From an uncultured Altererythrobacter sp. (GTDB lineage: Bacteria; Pseudomonadota; Alphaproteobacteria; Sphingomonadales; Sphingomonadaceae), in the NCBI GenBank assembly GCA_913055595.1, contig CAJXLD010000006.1, positions 1-32,387 on the forward strand: a DNA stretch of 32,387 bases, in the 5' to 3' direction. The position numbers were made by a program, and so were the translations under genes. How positions within the stretch are numbered: position 1 is the first letter of the stretch; the number at the start of each line of letters is the position of its first letter. This document shows positions 8,216 through 16,014 of the stretch, in pieces. The notes below the pieces were generated by a model that saw only the letters and a list, made by a program, of their open reading frames with translations, had not been told where the DNA came from and made no database searches.

Positions 8216-9211
8216 ATGGCCGTATACACCCATCTCTCCGCGGAGGATCTGAGCGAGCTGATCACCCATTACGACGTGGGCGAACTGGTATCGGCAAAGG
8301 GCATCGCCGAGGGTGTGTCCAATTCCAACTGGCTGATCGAAACGACCGGCAAGGATGGCAAGGGCGCGCGCTACATCCTCACCATGTACGAATTCCGTAT
8401 CGAGCTGGAGGACCTGCCCTTCTTCCTCGGCCTGCTCGACCTGCTGGCAGAAAAGGGATGCCCCGTCCCCGCCACCATTCACGATCGCAACGGCGCCACG
8501 CACCGCATGATCACCGATGAGGATGGCGAACCCAAGGCCGTGGCGCTGATCGAATTCCTGCCGGGCGTATCTATCGACCACCCCGAACCGGTCCAGGCCC
8601 ATGCGGTAGGTCATGCATTGGCCCAGCTGCATCTGGCTGCGAGGGATTACCAAGAGCGGGCCAATCAGATGGGCATGGCAGCCTGGAAAGAACTGCTTGG
8701 CGATTGCGGAGACGATGGATTGGCGCAGATCGATCCGCAGCTTCCAGCCATCATCGCGCAGGAAATGACGTACCTGTCAGAGAACTGGCCCACGGATTTG
8801 CCCAAGGGCGTTTGCCATGCGGACCTCTTCCCCGACAACGTCCTGATGCTGGGCGACGAGGTATCCGGCCTGATCGACTTCTATTTCGCCTGCACAGATT
8901 TCTTTGCCTACGACCTGGCGGTAACGCATGCCGCGTGGTGCTTTGCCGATCACGGGCGCCAGTTTCGTCCCAATGTCTCCAGGGCTCTGCTCCAAGGTTA
9001 CGAGAGCGTACTGCCGCTGACCGATGCCGAGCGTGATGCCATGCCGATACTGGCGCGTGGAGCCGCGATGCGATTCGTTTCAACGCGCGCGTACGACTGG
9101 CTCAACACGCCCGCCGATGCGCTGGTAACCCGCAAGGACCCGATGGATTTCGTGCGCCGCATGCAATTCTATGCACGCGAGGGGCAGGCAATCTTCAGCG
9201 CAAAGGCATGA
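8216..9211 (+). CDS. thrB: homoserine kinase ThrB (APH-fold)
   Basis: This enzyme phosphorylates homoserine for threonine synthesis. It is the aminoglycoside-phosphotransferase-fold type used by alphaproteobacteria and pseudomonads, not the GHMP-type ThrB of enterics. The 331-residue protein starts [12 protein letters not shown] and has the [10 protein letters not shown] nucleotide loop (about 33-42), the Brenner motif HADLFPDN (201-208) with the catalytic Asp, and [11 protein letters not shown] with the metal-binding Asp (221). The open frame extends further upstream into ispH, but ATG 8216 matches the family N-terminus and sits 5 bases after the ispH stop. Its ATGA overlaps the start of rnhA. 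Confidence 0.95.
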   Translation: MAVYTHLSAEDLSELITHYDVGELVSAKGIAEGVSNSNWLIETTGKDGKGARYILTMYEFRIELEDLPFFLGLLDLLAEKGCPVPATIHDRNGATHRMITDEDGEPKAVALIEFLPGVSIDHPEPVQAHAVGHALAQLHLAARDYQERANQMGMAAWKELLGDCGDDGLAQIDPQLPAIIAQEMTYLSENWPTDLPKGVCHADLFPDNVLMLGDEVSGLIDFYFACTDFFAYDLAVTHAAWCFADHGRQFRPNVSRALLQGYESVLPLTDAERDAMPILARGAAMRFVSTRAYDWLNTPADALVTRKDPMDFVRRMQFYAREGQAIFSAKA

Positions 9212-9648
9212 AGAAAGTCGATATCTTCACCGATGGTGCCTGCAAGGGCAATCCCGGCCCCGGCGGTTGGGGTGTATTGCTGCGCATGGGCAAGCACGAA
9301 AAGGAGCTTTCGGGCGCGGAAGAGGAAACGACCAATAACCGTATGGAGATGACGGCGGTGATCCGCGGACTCACCGCGCTCACCGAACCGTGCCAGGTCA
9401 CGCTGCATACAGACAGCCGCTATGTCATCGACGGCATGACCAAATGGATTCACGGCTGGCAGAAAAAGGGCTGAAAGAACGCCAGCAAGAAGCCGGTGCT
9501 TAACAAGGATCTCTGGCAGGAGCTGATCGAGGCAGCCGCACCGCACCGGATCGAGTGGATCTGGGTGAAAGGCCACGCGGGCCATACTGAAAACGAAAGG
9601 GTCGACCGCCTCGCGAGCGATGCCGCTGGCGAAGCTGGCCGACCCTGA
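9208..9648 (+). pseudogene. rnhA: ribonuclease HI with an in-frame TGA stop
   Basis: RNase HI cleaves the RNA strand of RNA-DNA hybrids. The frame begins at the ATG overlapping the thrB stop (ATGA) and matches RNase HI closely: [16 protein letters not shown] with Asp9, NNRMEMTAV with Glu47, HTDSRYV with Asp69. At 9472-9474 a TGA interrupts WIHGWQKKG[12 protein letters not shown], exactly where the family has Trp (GW-K). The same frame then continues without error to a stop at 9646-9648, encoding [14 protein letters not shown] (His123) and ENERVDRLA (Asp133). The joined product would be 146 residues, the normal size. The truncated 88-residue product lacks one of the four carboxylates and the catalytic His. 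A TGG-to-TGA change, real or a sequencing error, is the simplest explanation. Confidence 0.9.
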
Positions 9649-9672
9649 ACGCTGCCCCAAGAGGCCAAGCGA

Positions 9673-9855
9673 TTAGCCCGCTGTCGTATCGACCACTTCG
9701 GCTTTCGGCCCGTTCTTCAAGACGGATTCAATCGCGTTCTTGGCGCTTGCCTTGGAACTGTAACCTTCGGTCCACCAGATCGTCTCGCTGTTGTAGACGA
9801 AGTAGGACACGAACTCGCCCTTCTTGTTCTTACGGATTTCAAAACGGTGCGCCAT
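9673..9855 (-). CDS. YegP-family DUF1508 protein
   Basis: This small 60-residue protein consists almost entirely of one DUF1508 (YegP) unit: FEIRKNKKGEFVSYFVYNSE, followed by an EGYSSKASAKNAIESV helix. The fold is a small alpha/beta unit; members often occur as two tandem units, here only one. The biological role is not established. The start at 9855 was chosen because a near-perfect AAGGAGG lies four bases upstream, the strongest Shine-Dalgarno in the region; the open frame extends 11 codons further but without such support. It follows the flavoprotein gene by 56 bases in the same direction and converges with rnhA across 24 bases. Confidence 0.88.
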   Translation of the reverse strand: MAHRFEIRKNKKGEFVSYFVYNSETIWWTEGYSSKASAKNAIESVLKNGPKAEVVDTTAG

Positions 9856-9911
9856 GCAGCCTCCTTGGAAAATAGTGGGCGCAGGCACCCATGCACCTGC
9901 TGGTTACATGG

Positions 9912-11009
9912 CTAACCAAATCGGGCGGGTGAGTAAACCGCAGAGTCGATGGTTTGCGTCATGGCGTCGCGACCCATGCCCATTAGCATCTGCGCAGCCA
10001 GGCGAGCCGCCGCCGGAGCTGTCTGGATGCCGAAGCCTCCCTGACCGGCAAACCAGAAGAAACCATCGCATTGCGGATCGAAGCCGTAGACCGGCAGGCG
10101 GTCCGGCGCGAAACTTCGAAGCCCCGCCCATTTGCGTTCCAGCGCCTCGATCTTCCATTCGACCGCTTTCTCGAAACGGTCGATGGCAATGGCAATGTCC
10201 AGTTCTTCGGGCGCAGCGTCGCATGGCTCGCACGGCGTCTCGTCATGAGGGCTCAGCCACAATCGACCGCTCTCGGGCTTGAAATAGAAGCTGCCATTGA
10301 TGTCCAGCACCAGAGGCAGGTCCGGGTCGGATGGCGGATCGACGCGCAATTGCACGACCGTGCGACGATAAGGAGCAATGCCGAGCGCTCCGGCGCCGCC
10401 AATCTCGGCCACTTCATCGGCCCATGCTCCGGCTGCGTTGACCAGATATGCAGCCCGGCAATCGGAACCATCCGAAAAAGCCAGTTCCCAACCTGGGTCG
10501 CCACGTTTTGCTGAAGCAAGGCGACAGTTCATGCGGAACTGTGCACCAGCCTGTTTGGCCGTCGCCAGATAGTGCTGGTGCAACCTGCCCACGTCGATAT
10601 CGGCGCAGAGCGGCTCGCTGATCGCATGGGTCCATTCGCGGCGGATGCCGGGTACCAGCTGCTCGATCTGAAAACGTTCCAGCCGCTCAATAGTGACTCC
10701 GCTATCCGCGAATGCACTCTCGAAAGCGTGGATTTCCGCAGTGTCTTCCTGTCGAGCAAGATGGACCGCGCCGCGCCGGTGCAGAAAGCCATTGTCACGA
10801 AGCCAGTCACCCGAAGCGAGCGTGAGCGGTGCGATACCCGGCCCGCCATAACATTCGGCCCAGAAGGCCGCGGAACGACCTGTCGAATGATAGCCGGGGA
10901 ATTGTTCTGCCTCTGCCACCATGACACTGGCATGCGGTGCCAATTCGGCAGCAATGCTGGCCCCGGCAATCCCGGCGCCAATCACGACAATATCGAAATC
11001 TTGGCTCAC
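9912..11009 (-). CDS. FAD-dependent D-amino-acid dehydrogenase (D-arginine dehydrogenase-like)
   Basis: This 365-residue flavoprotein belongs to the DAO family of FAD oxidoreductases. It has the Rossmann dinucleotide motif VVIGAGIAGAS (about 8-18) and PGYHSTGRSAA near the flavin, then LVNAAGAWADEVA, and a C-terminal WAGLRSFAPDRLPVYG and FFWFAGQGGFGIQT block. The overall pattern, including SFYFKPESG and PEELDIAIA, resembles Pseudomonas D-arginine dehydrogenase DauA as I recall it. The residues just after GRSAA (FW) differ from the HY I recall there, so the substrate is uncertain. GTG at 11009 overlaps the upstream hydrolase stop (TAGTG), implying coupled translation. No DauB-like iminoarginine partner is seen in the window. 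Confidence 0.85.
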   Translation of the reverse strand: MSQDFDIVVIGAGIAGASIAAELAPHASVMVAEAEQFPGYHSTGRSAAFWAECYGGPGIAPLTLASGDWLRDNGFLHRRGAVHLARQEDTAEIHAFESAFADSGVTIERLERFQIEQLVPGIRREWTHAISEPLCADIDVGRLHQHYLATAKQAGAQFRMNCRLASAKRGDPGWELAFSDGSDCRAAYLVNAAGAWADEVAEIGGAGALGIAPYRRTVVQLRVDPPSDPDLPLVLDINGSFYFKPESGRLWLSPHDETPCEPCDAAPEELDIAIAIDRFEKAVEWKIEALERKWAGLRSFAPDRLPVYGFDPQCDGFFWFAGQGGFGIQTAPAAARLAAQMLMGMGRDAMTQTIDSAVYSPARFG

Positions 11010-12028
11010 TATGAGGCGAGCCTATCGAGAAATGCATCGATGGTCGCAAGTGCCCTGTCGCGAACACTGTCCTCTTCGCGCAGGACTTCATGCGCTGCTT
11101 CGGGCCCGAATTCCAGGAAATCCACCTGCGGCAAGCGTTCGACCGCTTGTCTGACGGCTTGCGGAGATACAAGCCTGTCTTCCGATGTTGCGACAATACA
11201 CACGGGCACGTCGACACCTTCGAGCAGTCCCGGCTCTTGCAACCGCTGGATGGAAGCCAGCATGCTCTTGACCCAGCCCCAACTGCCCGGCCCCATAGTG
11301 AGTTGGGGACGATTTTCTCGCCACCAGACCTCGTCCGCATAACGCTCGTCATCGTGGGTCAGCAGGCGCTGGCGGTTAAGGGGCAGTTCCCCGGGTTTCT
11401 CGCTCCATTTCCATGCAGGACGGCGCGGATCACCCAGCGAAGCCATCACCGCAGCGACAAGCACTTGCACGGCCATGGGAACATAATGCGGATGCACGCC
11501 GAGCAGGGGAGCCGACAGGATCAGACCGTCTGGTGCGGGGACGAGGGCCTTTTCAGCAACTGCGCGCAACACCAGGTGTCCGCCCATGGAATGACCCGCC
11601 AGCACCAGGGGCCCGTTGCGGCCGTTTGCCCACTCCCCCCAAAAGTCGGCAAGGTCGGCGATCCATATAGAGAAGTCGTCGATATGTCCGGTGACTTCAT
11701 CTTTCCCAAGACGGCCCGATCCAGCCTGTCCGCGCCAGTCGGCAGCCGTCACGCACCATCCCTTCTGCCGCCAGTGCTCAAGCGTTTCGAGATATTTCTC
11801 ATAGGCATCGCCGCGTCCCGGCATGAAGAGGATGGAACCGCGCGTAGTGCCTCCACAATCGGGCCCCGGCCAGTCGATACGGCGTATCTCGTGCCCGTCG
11901 TCGGCCCGCCAGACGCTCTCCATCGCACCTGTAGGAATAGCCCTGCGATCGAAGGTTCGGGCACTACCATTTCCCTCGTGCCTAATATCAACCTCCTGCG
12001 CTTGGTTACTTTTTGGTAAGTCATGCAC
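11009..12028 (-). CDS. alpha/beta hydrolase, lysophospholipase (PldB)-like
   Basis: This 339-residue serine hydrolase belongs to the monoacylglycerol lipase/lysophospholipase group. The catalytic triad is visible as Ser147 in AGHSMGGH, Asp284 in ATSEDRLV and His313 in AAHEVL. An oxyanion-type FMPGRGDAYEKYLETLEHW segment follows the first strand. No signal peptide is present, so it is probably cytoplasmic. The start is uncertain: GTG at 12028 gives 339 residues and keeps the FDRRAIP stretch that I recall as conserved in relatives; ATG at 11923 would lose it. An AGGAGG at about 11989-11994 precedes a non-standard ATT codon in frame, worth noting. It diverges from cpaA across 40 bases and overlaps the flavoprotein gene by one base. 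Confidence 0.85.
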   Translation of the reverse strand: MHDLPKSNQAQEVDIRHEGNGSARTFDRRAIPTGAMESVWRADDGHEIRRIDWPGPDCGGTTRGSILFMPGRGDAYEKYLETLEHWRQKGWCVTAADWRGQAGSGRLGKDEVTGHIDDFSIWIADLADFWGEWANGRNGPLVLAGHSMGGHLVLRAVAEKALVPAPDGLILSAPLLGVHPHYVPMAVQVLVAAVMASLGDPRRPAWKWSEKPGELPLNRQRLLTHDDERYADEVWWRENRPQLTMGPGSWGWVKSMLASIQRLQEPGLLEGVDVPVCIVATSEDRLVSPQAVRQAVERLPQVDFLEFGPEAAHEVLREEDSVRDRALATIDAFLDRLAS

Positions 12029-12068
12029 GCTAGCAACTGAAGCTCAAGGGGAACCTCAGGGGCTTTCG

Positions 12069-12560
12069 ATGCTAGACGATCCAATCAAGTACGGTTTGCT
12101 TGCCGCATTGGCAATCGCGCTACTTATTGCAGCGTTTACCGATATGAAGAGCCGCAAGATCGCCAATTGGCTGAATGCGGCTATTGCCCTGGGCGCGCCG
12201 GTGTTCTGGTGGGCTACCGGACTAACCCTGTGGCCGGAAATCGCGATCCAGTTGGGTCTGGCCGTCGCGACCTTCCTCGTCCTTTCCGTTCTCTTTGCCA
12301 TCCGCGCAATGGGCGGCGGCGACGTAAAGTTGCTGACAGCCTTGGCCTTGTGGATTGCTCCGGAACATTTCCTGAAGCTGCTGGTCATGATGGCGCTGCT
12401 TGGCGGTGTCCTGACGGTAGTGATGGCAGGCTGGCACGCGATGCGCCGGCAGAAGCACAAGTTGGCCATCCCCTATGGCGTGGCGATCTCTTCGGCAGGC
12501 CTATGGGTAATCGCATCCTTCTACATTCCTGCCTCCGCTCTCGAAGGAGTTGCGGGGTGA
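12069..12560 (+). CDS. cpaA: prepilin peptidase CpaA (A24 family)
   Basis: CpaA/TadV is the membrane aspartic protease that cleaves the leader of Flp prepilin and pseudopilins. The 163-residue protein is mostly membrane helices and carries both catalytic aspartates: Asp25 in AAFTDMKSRKI and Asp85 in MGGGDVKLL, the GxGD-type motif. It lacks the N-terminal methylase domain of PilD, as expected for the Tad type. ATG 12069 was chosen because AGGGG lies six bases upstream and the family starts here; the longer open frame runs antisense through the hydrolase gene. It opens the Tad pilus locus, 75 bases before cpaB. Confidence 0.92.
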   Translation: MLDDPIKYGLLAALAIALLIAAFTDMKSRKIANWLNAAIALGAPVFWWATGLTLWPEIAIQLGLAVATFLVLSVLFAIRAMGGGDVKLLTALALWIAPEHFLKLLVMMALLGGVLTVVMAGWHAMRRQKHKLAIPYGVAISSAGLWVIASFYIPASALEGVAG

Positions 12561-12568
12561 ACCTCATT

Positions 12569-12605
12569 TTAACCAATTCCAACGTATGCGGTGGAAACCT
12601 TAACC
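12569..12605 (+). promoter_or_regulatory. two TTAACC half-sites, possible CtrA-type control of cpaB
   Basis: The 75-base gap between cpaA and cpaB holds TTAACC at 12569-12574 and again at 12600-12605. TTAAC is the half-site of the alphaproteobacterial cell-cycle regulator CtrA, which controls pilus genes in Caulobacter. The full TTAA-N7-TTAA consensus is not present, so this is weak evidence. A GCGGT/ACCGC inverted repeat also lies here (about 12588-12607). Confidence 0.25.
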
Positions 12606-12635
12606 GCTTGGACCACTAAGGGGGCTTGAAGCACC

Positions 12636-13709
12636 ATGGACAAAAAGAAGCTCATTTTGCTGGTAGGGGCGCTGATCATTGCGGTCGGCACTGCCTTTGC
12701 TGCCCGGAGCATGTTTGCTGGAGCGGCTGCTCCGCAGGCCGAAGCGGCCCCCGTTGAGCCGGAGGGACCCAAGGTCCTGGTGGCCAAGCGTGGCCTTCCG
12801 GTCGGCACCATTATTACCGCCGATGCCATCAGCTACCAGCTGTGGCCGCAGGAACTGGTGCAGGATGCCTATTTCATTGACGGTGAATCCAATATGGATG
12901 GCCTGCTCGGCACAGTCGTGCGCCACGCCATTACGGCTGGCGAACCGGTGACCCAGGGCTCGCTCGTTTCGCCCGGCGATCGCGGCTTCCTTGCTGCAGC
13001 GCTTGGCCCGGGAATGCGTGCGGTAACCGTTTCGGTCTCTGCCAAAACGGGTGTGGCAGGCTTCGTCTTCCCAGGTGACAGGGTCGACCTGATGCTCACG
13101 CAAAGCATTACTGGCGAGGAGCAAGCGCTGCAGACTACAGAAACCATTCTGCAGAATCTGCGTGTTCTTGCCACCGACCAGTCGACCGAAACCACCACGA
13201 CCGAAGACGGCCGGACAGTGGTTAGCGCCTTCCGTACGGTAACGCTGGAAGTGACGCCGCGTATCGCCGAAAAGATTGCCGTTGCCGAAACCATGGGCTC
13301 GCTCTCTCTGGCACTGCGTTCGATCGCCGACAATCAGGCGGAACTCGAACGTTCGATCGCGGCTGGCGAGATCGATGTTCCCGAAGATGCGACCGCCGAG
13401 GAAGAAGAACGCATTCTTCGCCAGGCTGTTGCCCGTCCGCGTGATGGTGCCACCACCTACGTGACCGGTGCCGATGTATCCCGCTTCCAGCGTCGTACGC
13501 AGTCGAGGTCTACAAGCACCGCAAGCGCACCGATGTCTCAGGGCGTAACCAACCAGTCCAGGCCCGCAGGCCCGTCGGTCCGTGTGACCCGCGGTAATGC
13601 AACCACTGTGACCCCGGTCGGTAGCTCCGGTGCCATCCTGCACGGTCAGCAAAAAGCCATAGACCAAGCCTCACCCATGATGGGTGTCGGCATTTCGACC
13701 CTGCGGTGA
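12636..13709 (+). CDS. cpaB: Flp pilus assembly protein CpaB (RcpC)
   Basis: CpaB is an SAF-domain protein that supports the Tad secretin. The 357-residue protein has one N-terminal membrane helix or uncleaved signal (residues about 5-24, KLILLVGALIIAVGTAFAA), then the SAF fold beginning VLVAKRGLPVGTIITADAI, and the RVDLMLTQ and FRTVTLEVTPRIAEKIAVAE segments usual for CpaB. The C-terminal 80 residues are Ser/Thr/Gln-rich and poorly conserved. The ATG at 12636 follows AAGGGGG by about 11 bases. The stop codon TGA is overlapped by a GTG (13706) that opens the cpaC frame, but the likely cpaC start is further downstream. Confidence 0.92.
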   Translation: MDKKKLILLVGALIIAVGTAFAARSMFAGAAAPQAEAAPVEPEGPKVLVAKRGLPVGTIITADAISYQLWPQELVQDAYFIDGESNMDGLLGTVVRHAITAGEPVTQGSLVSPGDRGFLAAALGPGMRAVTVSVSAKTGVAGFVFPGDRVDLMLTQSITGEEQALQTTETILQNLRVLATDQSTETTTTEDGRTVVSAFRTVTLEVTPRIAEKIAVAETMGSLSLALRSIADNQAELERSIAAGEIDVPEDATAEEEERILRQAVARPRDGATTYVTGADVSRFQRRTQSRSTSTASAPMSQGVTNQSRPAGPSVRVTRGNATTVTPVGSSGAILHGQQKAIDQASPMMGVGISTLR

Positions 13710-13777
13710 TCGACATGAACAGCGCAAGTTTGAACAGCAATTTCGCCAATCCCAACGGATATTTAGCTAGGGGCAAG

Positions 13778-15349
13778 ATGATGAAAAGCCGCCTTATCAA
13801 GACTGTGCTGACCGCCGCTTGTGCGGTAGCACCGCTGGCTGCCGTGCCTGCAGGCACAGCCCAGGCCCAGACGGTTGCCAGCCCGGCGCAGGACATCGTC
13901 CTGTCGATCGGACGCGGCGAACTGGTGACGGTTCCCGGCACCATGGCCGACATCTTTGTTGCCAATGAACAGATTGCCGATGTGCAGGTGAAGTCGCAGC
14001 GTCAGCTGTTCATCTTCGGCCTGTCCGGCGGTGAGACCACGATCTACGCCAGCAATGCTGCCGGCGATATCATCTGGTCCGCCAATATCCGCGTTGGCTC
14101 CAACATCGACAGCATCGACCAGATGCTGGCACTGGCCATGCCTACCGCGCAGGTCAATGTCGCCACCATGGGAACCAACACTGTGCTGCTTACCGGCACC
14201 GTGGCTGCCCCTGAAGATGCGGCCGAGGCAGAACGGCTTGTTTCCGCTTTCGTGGGCGATGCAACCAATGTCATCTCCCGCATGCGCATGGCAACGCCGC
14301 TGCAGGTCAACCTGCGCGTGCGTTTCGCCGAAGTCAGCCGTTCGCTGGTTCGCGCAATCGGACGCAATATCACCACCGTGGACGATTCGAGCGGCTTCAA
14401 GTTCGGCGTCGGCCAGGGCCGTGGAGCCTTCTCCCAGGTTACTCCGTCCTTCTACGACCCGGTTACCGGCGAACGTATTCCGGCGGGCTCCTTGGCAGTC
14501 GGCCAAAACCTGGAAGGTCCGGGCAGTATCATCGATCAGATCGAAGGTGGCACCACTCTTGGCGGTTTCGGCCGTCTTCTCGGCCTCGACATCGGCGGTG
14601 CGCTGGACCTTGCCGAGCGCGAAGGCCTGGTAACGACACTGGCCCAACCGAACCTGTCTGCGCTTTCGGGCGAAACGGCAGAGTTCCTCGCGGGCGGTGA
14701 GTTCCCGATCCCGAAGAGCCAGGGCCTTGGCACGGTAAGCATCGAATACAAGAATTACGGTGTCAGCCTTGCCTATACGCCCACCGTGCTTTCGAACGGC
14801 CGGATCTCGATCCGCGTGCGTCCGGAAGTATCGGAGCTGACCAGCCAGGGCGCTGTGACGCTGAATGGCTTCAACGTTCCCGGCCTGACCATCCGCCGTG
14901 CAGAAACCACGGTGGAACTGGGCTCTGGCCAGAGCTTCATGATCGCCGGTCTTCTGAGCAACAATGCCCAGAACACGATCGAGCGGGCGCCCGGCCTTGG
15001 CGAGATTCCGATCCTCGGCACTCTCTTCAGGTCGAGCGATTTCCGTCGCGGAGAAACCGAACTGGTGATCGTCGTGACGCCGTATTTGGTCGAACCGGTG
15101 AACGATAGCGATATCCACTTGCCGACCGATGGCTTCAACGCGCCTTCGGCATTCCAGCAGCTCCTGCTCAACCGCGAGCATAATGGTGTCAGCGGCGCTG
15201 TCCGCCCGATGCCGCAGGCGGCAGAACAGGCCCAGGTCAATCCGGAAGTCAGCCTCGAAGCCCAGTCGGGCGAGGCGCTGGCAACGGGTGAAACCGGATC
15301 CAACGAACAAACCGCCGAGGCAGCAACGCCCGGCTTTAGCCTGAACTGA
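13778..15349 (+). CDS. cpaC: Tad pilus secretin CpaC (RcpA)
   Basis: CpaC forms the outer-membrane channel of the Tad pilus. From ATG 13778 the protein is 523 residues, with a clean signal peptide (MMKSRLIKTVLTAACAVAPL, cleavage near AQA). It then has the pilus-assembly N-terminal domain (VLSIGRGELVTVPGTMADIF), a BON-like domain (about 110-170) and the secretin domain, ending in the classical GEIPILGTLFRS and ETELVIVVTPYLVEPV motifs. ATG 13778 is preferred over GTG 13706 or ATG 13715 because AGGGG lies four bases upstream and the signal peptide begins there; the longer form would bury it. An acidic Gln/Glu/Ala tail closes the protein. cpaD follows 14 bases later. Confidence 0.94.
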   Translation: MMKSRLIKTVLTAACAVAPLAAVPAGTAQAQTVASPAQDIVLSIGRGELVTVPGTMADIFVANEQIADVQVKSQRQLFIFGLSGGETTIYASNAAGDIIWSANIRVGSNIDSIDQMLALAMPTAQVNVATMGTNTVLLTGTVAAPEDAAEAERLVSAFVGDATNVISRMRMATPLQVNLRVRFAEVSRSLVRAIGRNITTVDDSSGFKFGVGQGRGAFSQVTPSFYDPVTGERIPAGSLAVGQNLEGPGSIIDQIEGGTTLGGFGRLLGLDIGGALDLAEREGLVTTLAQPNLSALSGETAEFLAGGEFPIPKSQGLGTVSIEYKNYGVSLAYTPTVLSNGRISIRVRPEVSELTSQGAVTLNGFNVPGLTIRRAETTVELGSGQSFMIAGLLSNNAQNTIERAPGLGEIPILGTLFRSSDFRRGETELVIVVTPYLVEPVNDSDIHLPTDGFNAPSAFQQLLLNREHNGVSGAVRPMPQAAEQAQVNPEVSLEAQSGEALATGETGSNEQTAEAATPGFSLN

Positions 15350-15363
15350 GAGAGGTGAACGCA

Positions 15364-16011
15364 ATGACTCTTAAGATGAAACGCGCAGCCGTAACGGCCA
15401 TCGCCCTCTCGCTGGCAACTGGCCTGGGCGCCTGCAGCCCGGTGAAGAATGTCAATTCGTCGCTTTACAGCGAAAACCAGCCGGTGGTTGAACGCAACAA
15501 TTTCACGCTTGACCTGATGGCAGGTGGCAGCGGCCTTACCGTTCCGGAACAGGCCCGCCTGGCAGACTGGTTCGAAACGCTTGATGTCGGTTACGGCGAT
15601 CGCATCTCGATCGACGATCCGCTTTCCAGCGCCGCCGTGCGCGAGGATGTGGCAGCTGTAGCCAGCCGCTTCGGACTGCTGGTCGAACAGGGCGCACCGG
15701 TGACTGTGGGCTTTGTCGACCCCGGCAATGTCCGCGTGGTGGTGACCCGCTCCATGGCCAGCGTGCCGAACTGCCCAAACTGGTCGGACCAGGCAATGGG
15801 CAACCTGGGTAACAACACCTCACCCAATTTCGGTTGTGCGGTCAATTCGAACCTGGCGGCAATGGTCGCCAATCCCGAACACCTCTTGGAAGGTGCCGAG
15901 GGAACCGGCGACACGATCGTCATGAGTTCGACAAAGGCCATCGCAACCTATCGTGAGGCCCAGCCTACCGGCGCGGAAGGCCTGCCTGAAATCTCGAGCG
16001 AAGGGAACTGA
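15364..16011 (+). CDS. cpaD: Tad pilus lipoprotein CpaD
   Basis: CpaD is the small lipoprotein that works with the CpaC secretin. The 215-residue protein has a lipobox (TGLGAC) with Cys at about residue 24, then the CpaD core: FTLDLMAGGSGLTVPEQARLADWFETL, GYGDRISIDDP and NVRVVVTRSMASVPNCPNWS. A second conserved block, NTSPNFGCAVNSNLAAMVANPEHLL, holds another Cys pair partner. ATG 15364 with an AGAGG upstream is chosen over an in-frame GTG at 15355. It lies between cpaC and cpaE, with only 3 bases to the next gene. Confidence 0.92.
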   Translation: MTLKMKRAAVTAIALSLATGLGACSPVKNVNSSLYSENQPVVERNNFTLDLMAGGSGLTVPEQARLADWFETLDVGYGDRISIDDPLSSAAVREDVAAVASRFGLLVEQGAPVTVGFVDPGNVRVVVTRSMASVPNCPNWSDQAMGNLGNNTSPNFGCAVNSNLAAMVANPEHLLEGAEGTGDTIVMSSTKAIATYREAQPTGAEGLPEISSEGN

Positions 16012-16014
16012 TAA

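Noticed and set aside
9472-9474. Selenocysteine or a reassigned TGA=Trp code to explain rnhA
   Set aside because: The family has Trp, not Cys or Sec, here; no selenocysteine-insertion hairpin was evident; TGA serves as a normal stop for cpaB, tadB and other genes, and TGG encodes Trp throughout.
9856-9911. GCAGG...CCTGC inverted repeat between the flavoprotein gene and the YegP gene
   Set aside because: Only 5 bp with a 10-base loop and no T-run; too weak to call a terminator.
13763-15364. Open frame of 533 codons antisense to cpaC
   Set aside because: Shadow of the secretin gene; its His/Gly/Arg-rich composition is typical of reversed GC-rich coding sequence.
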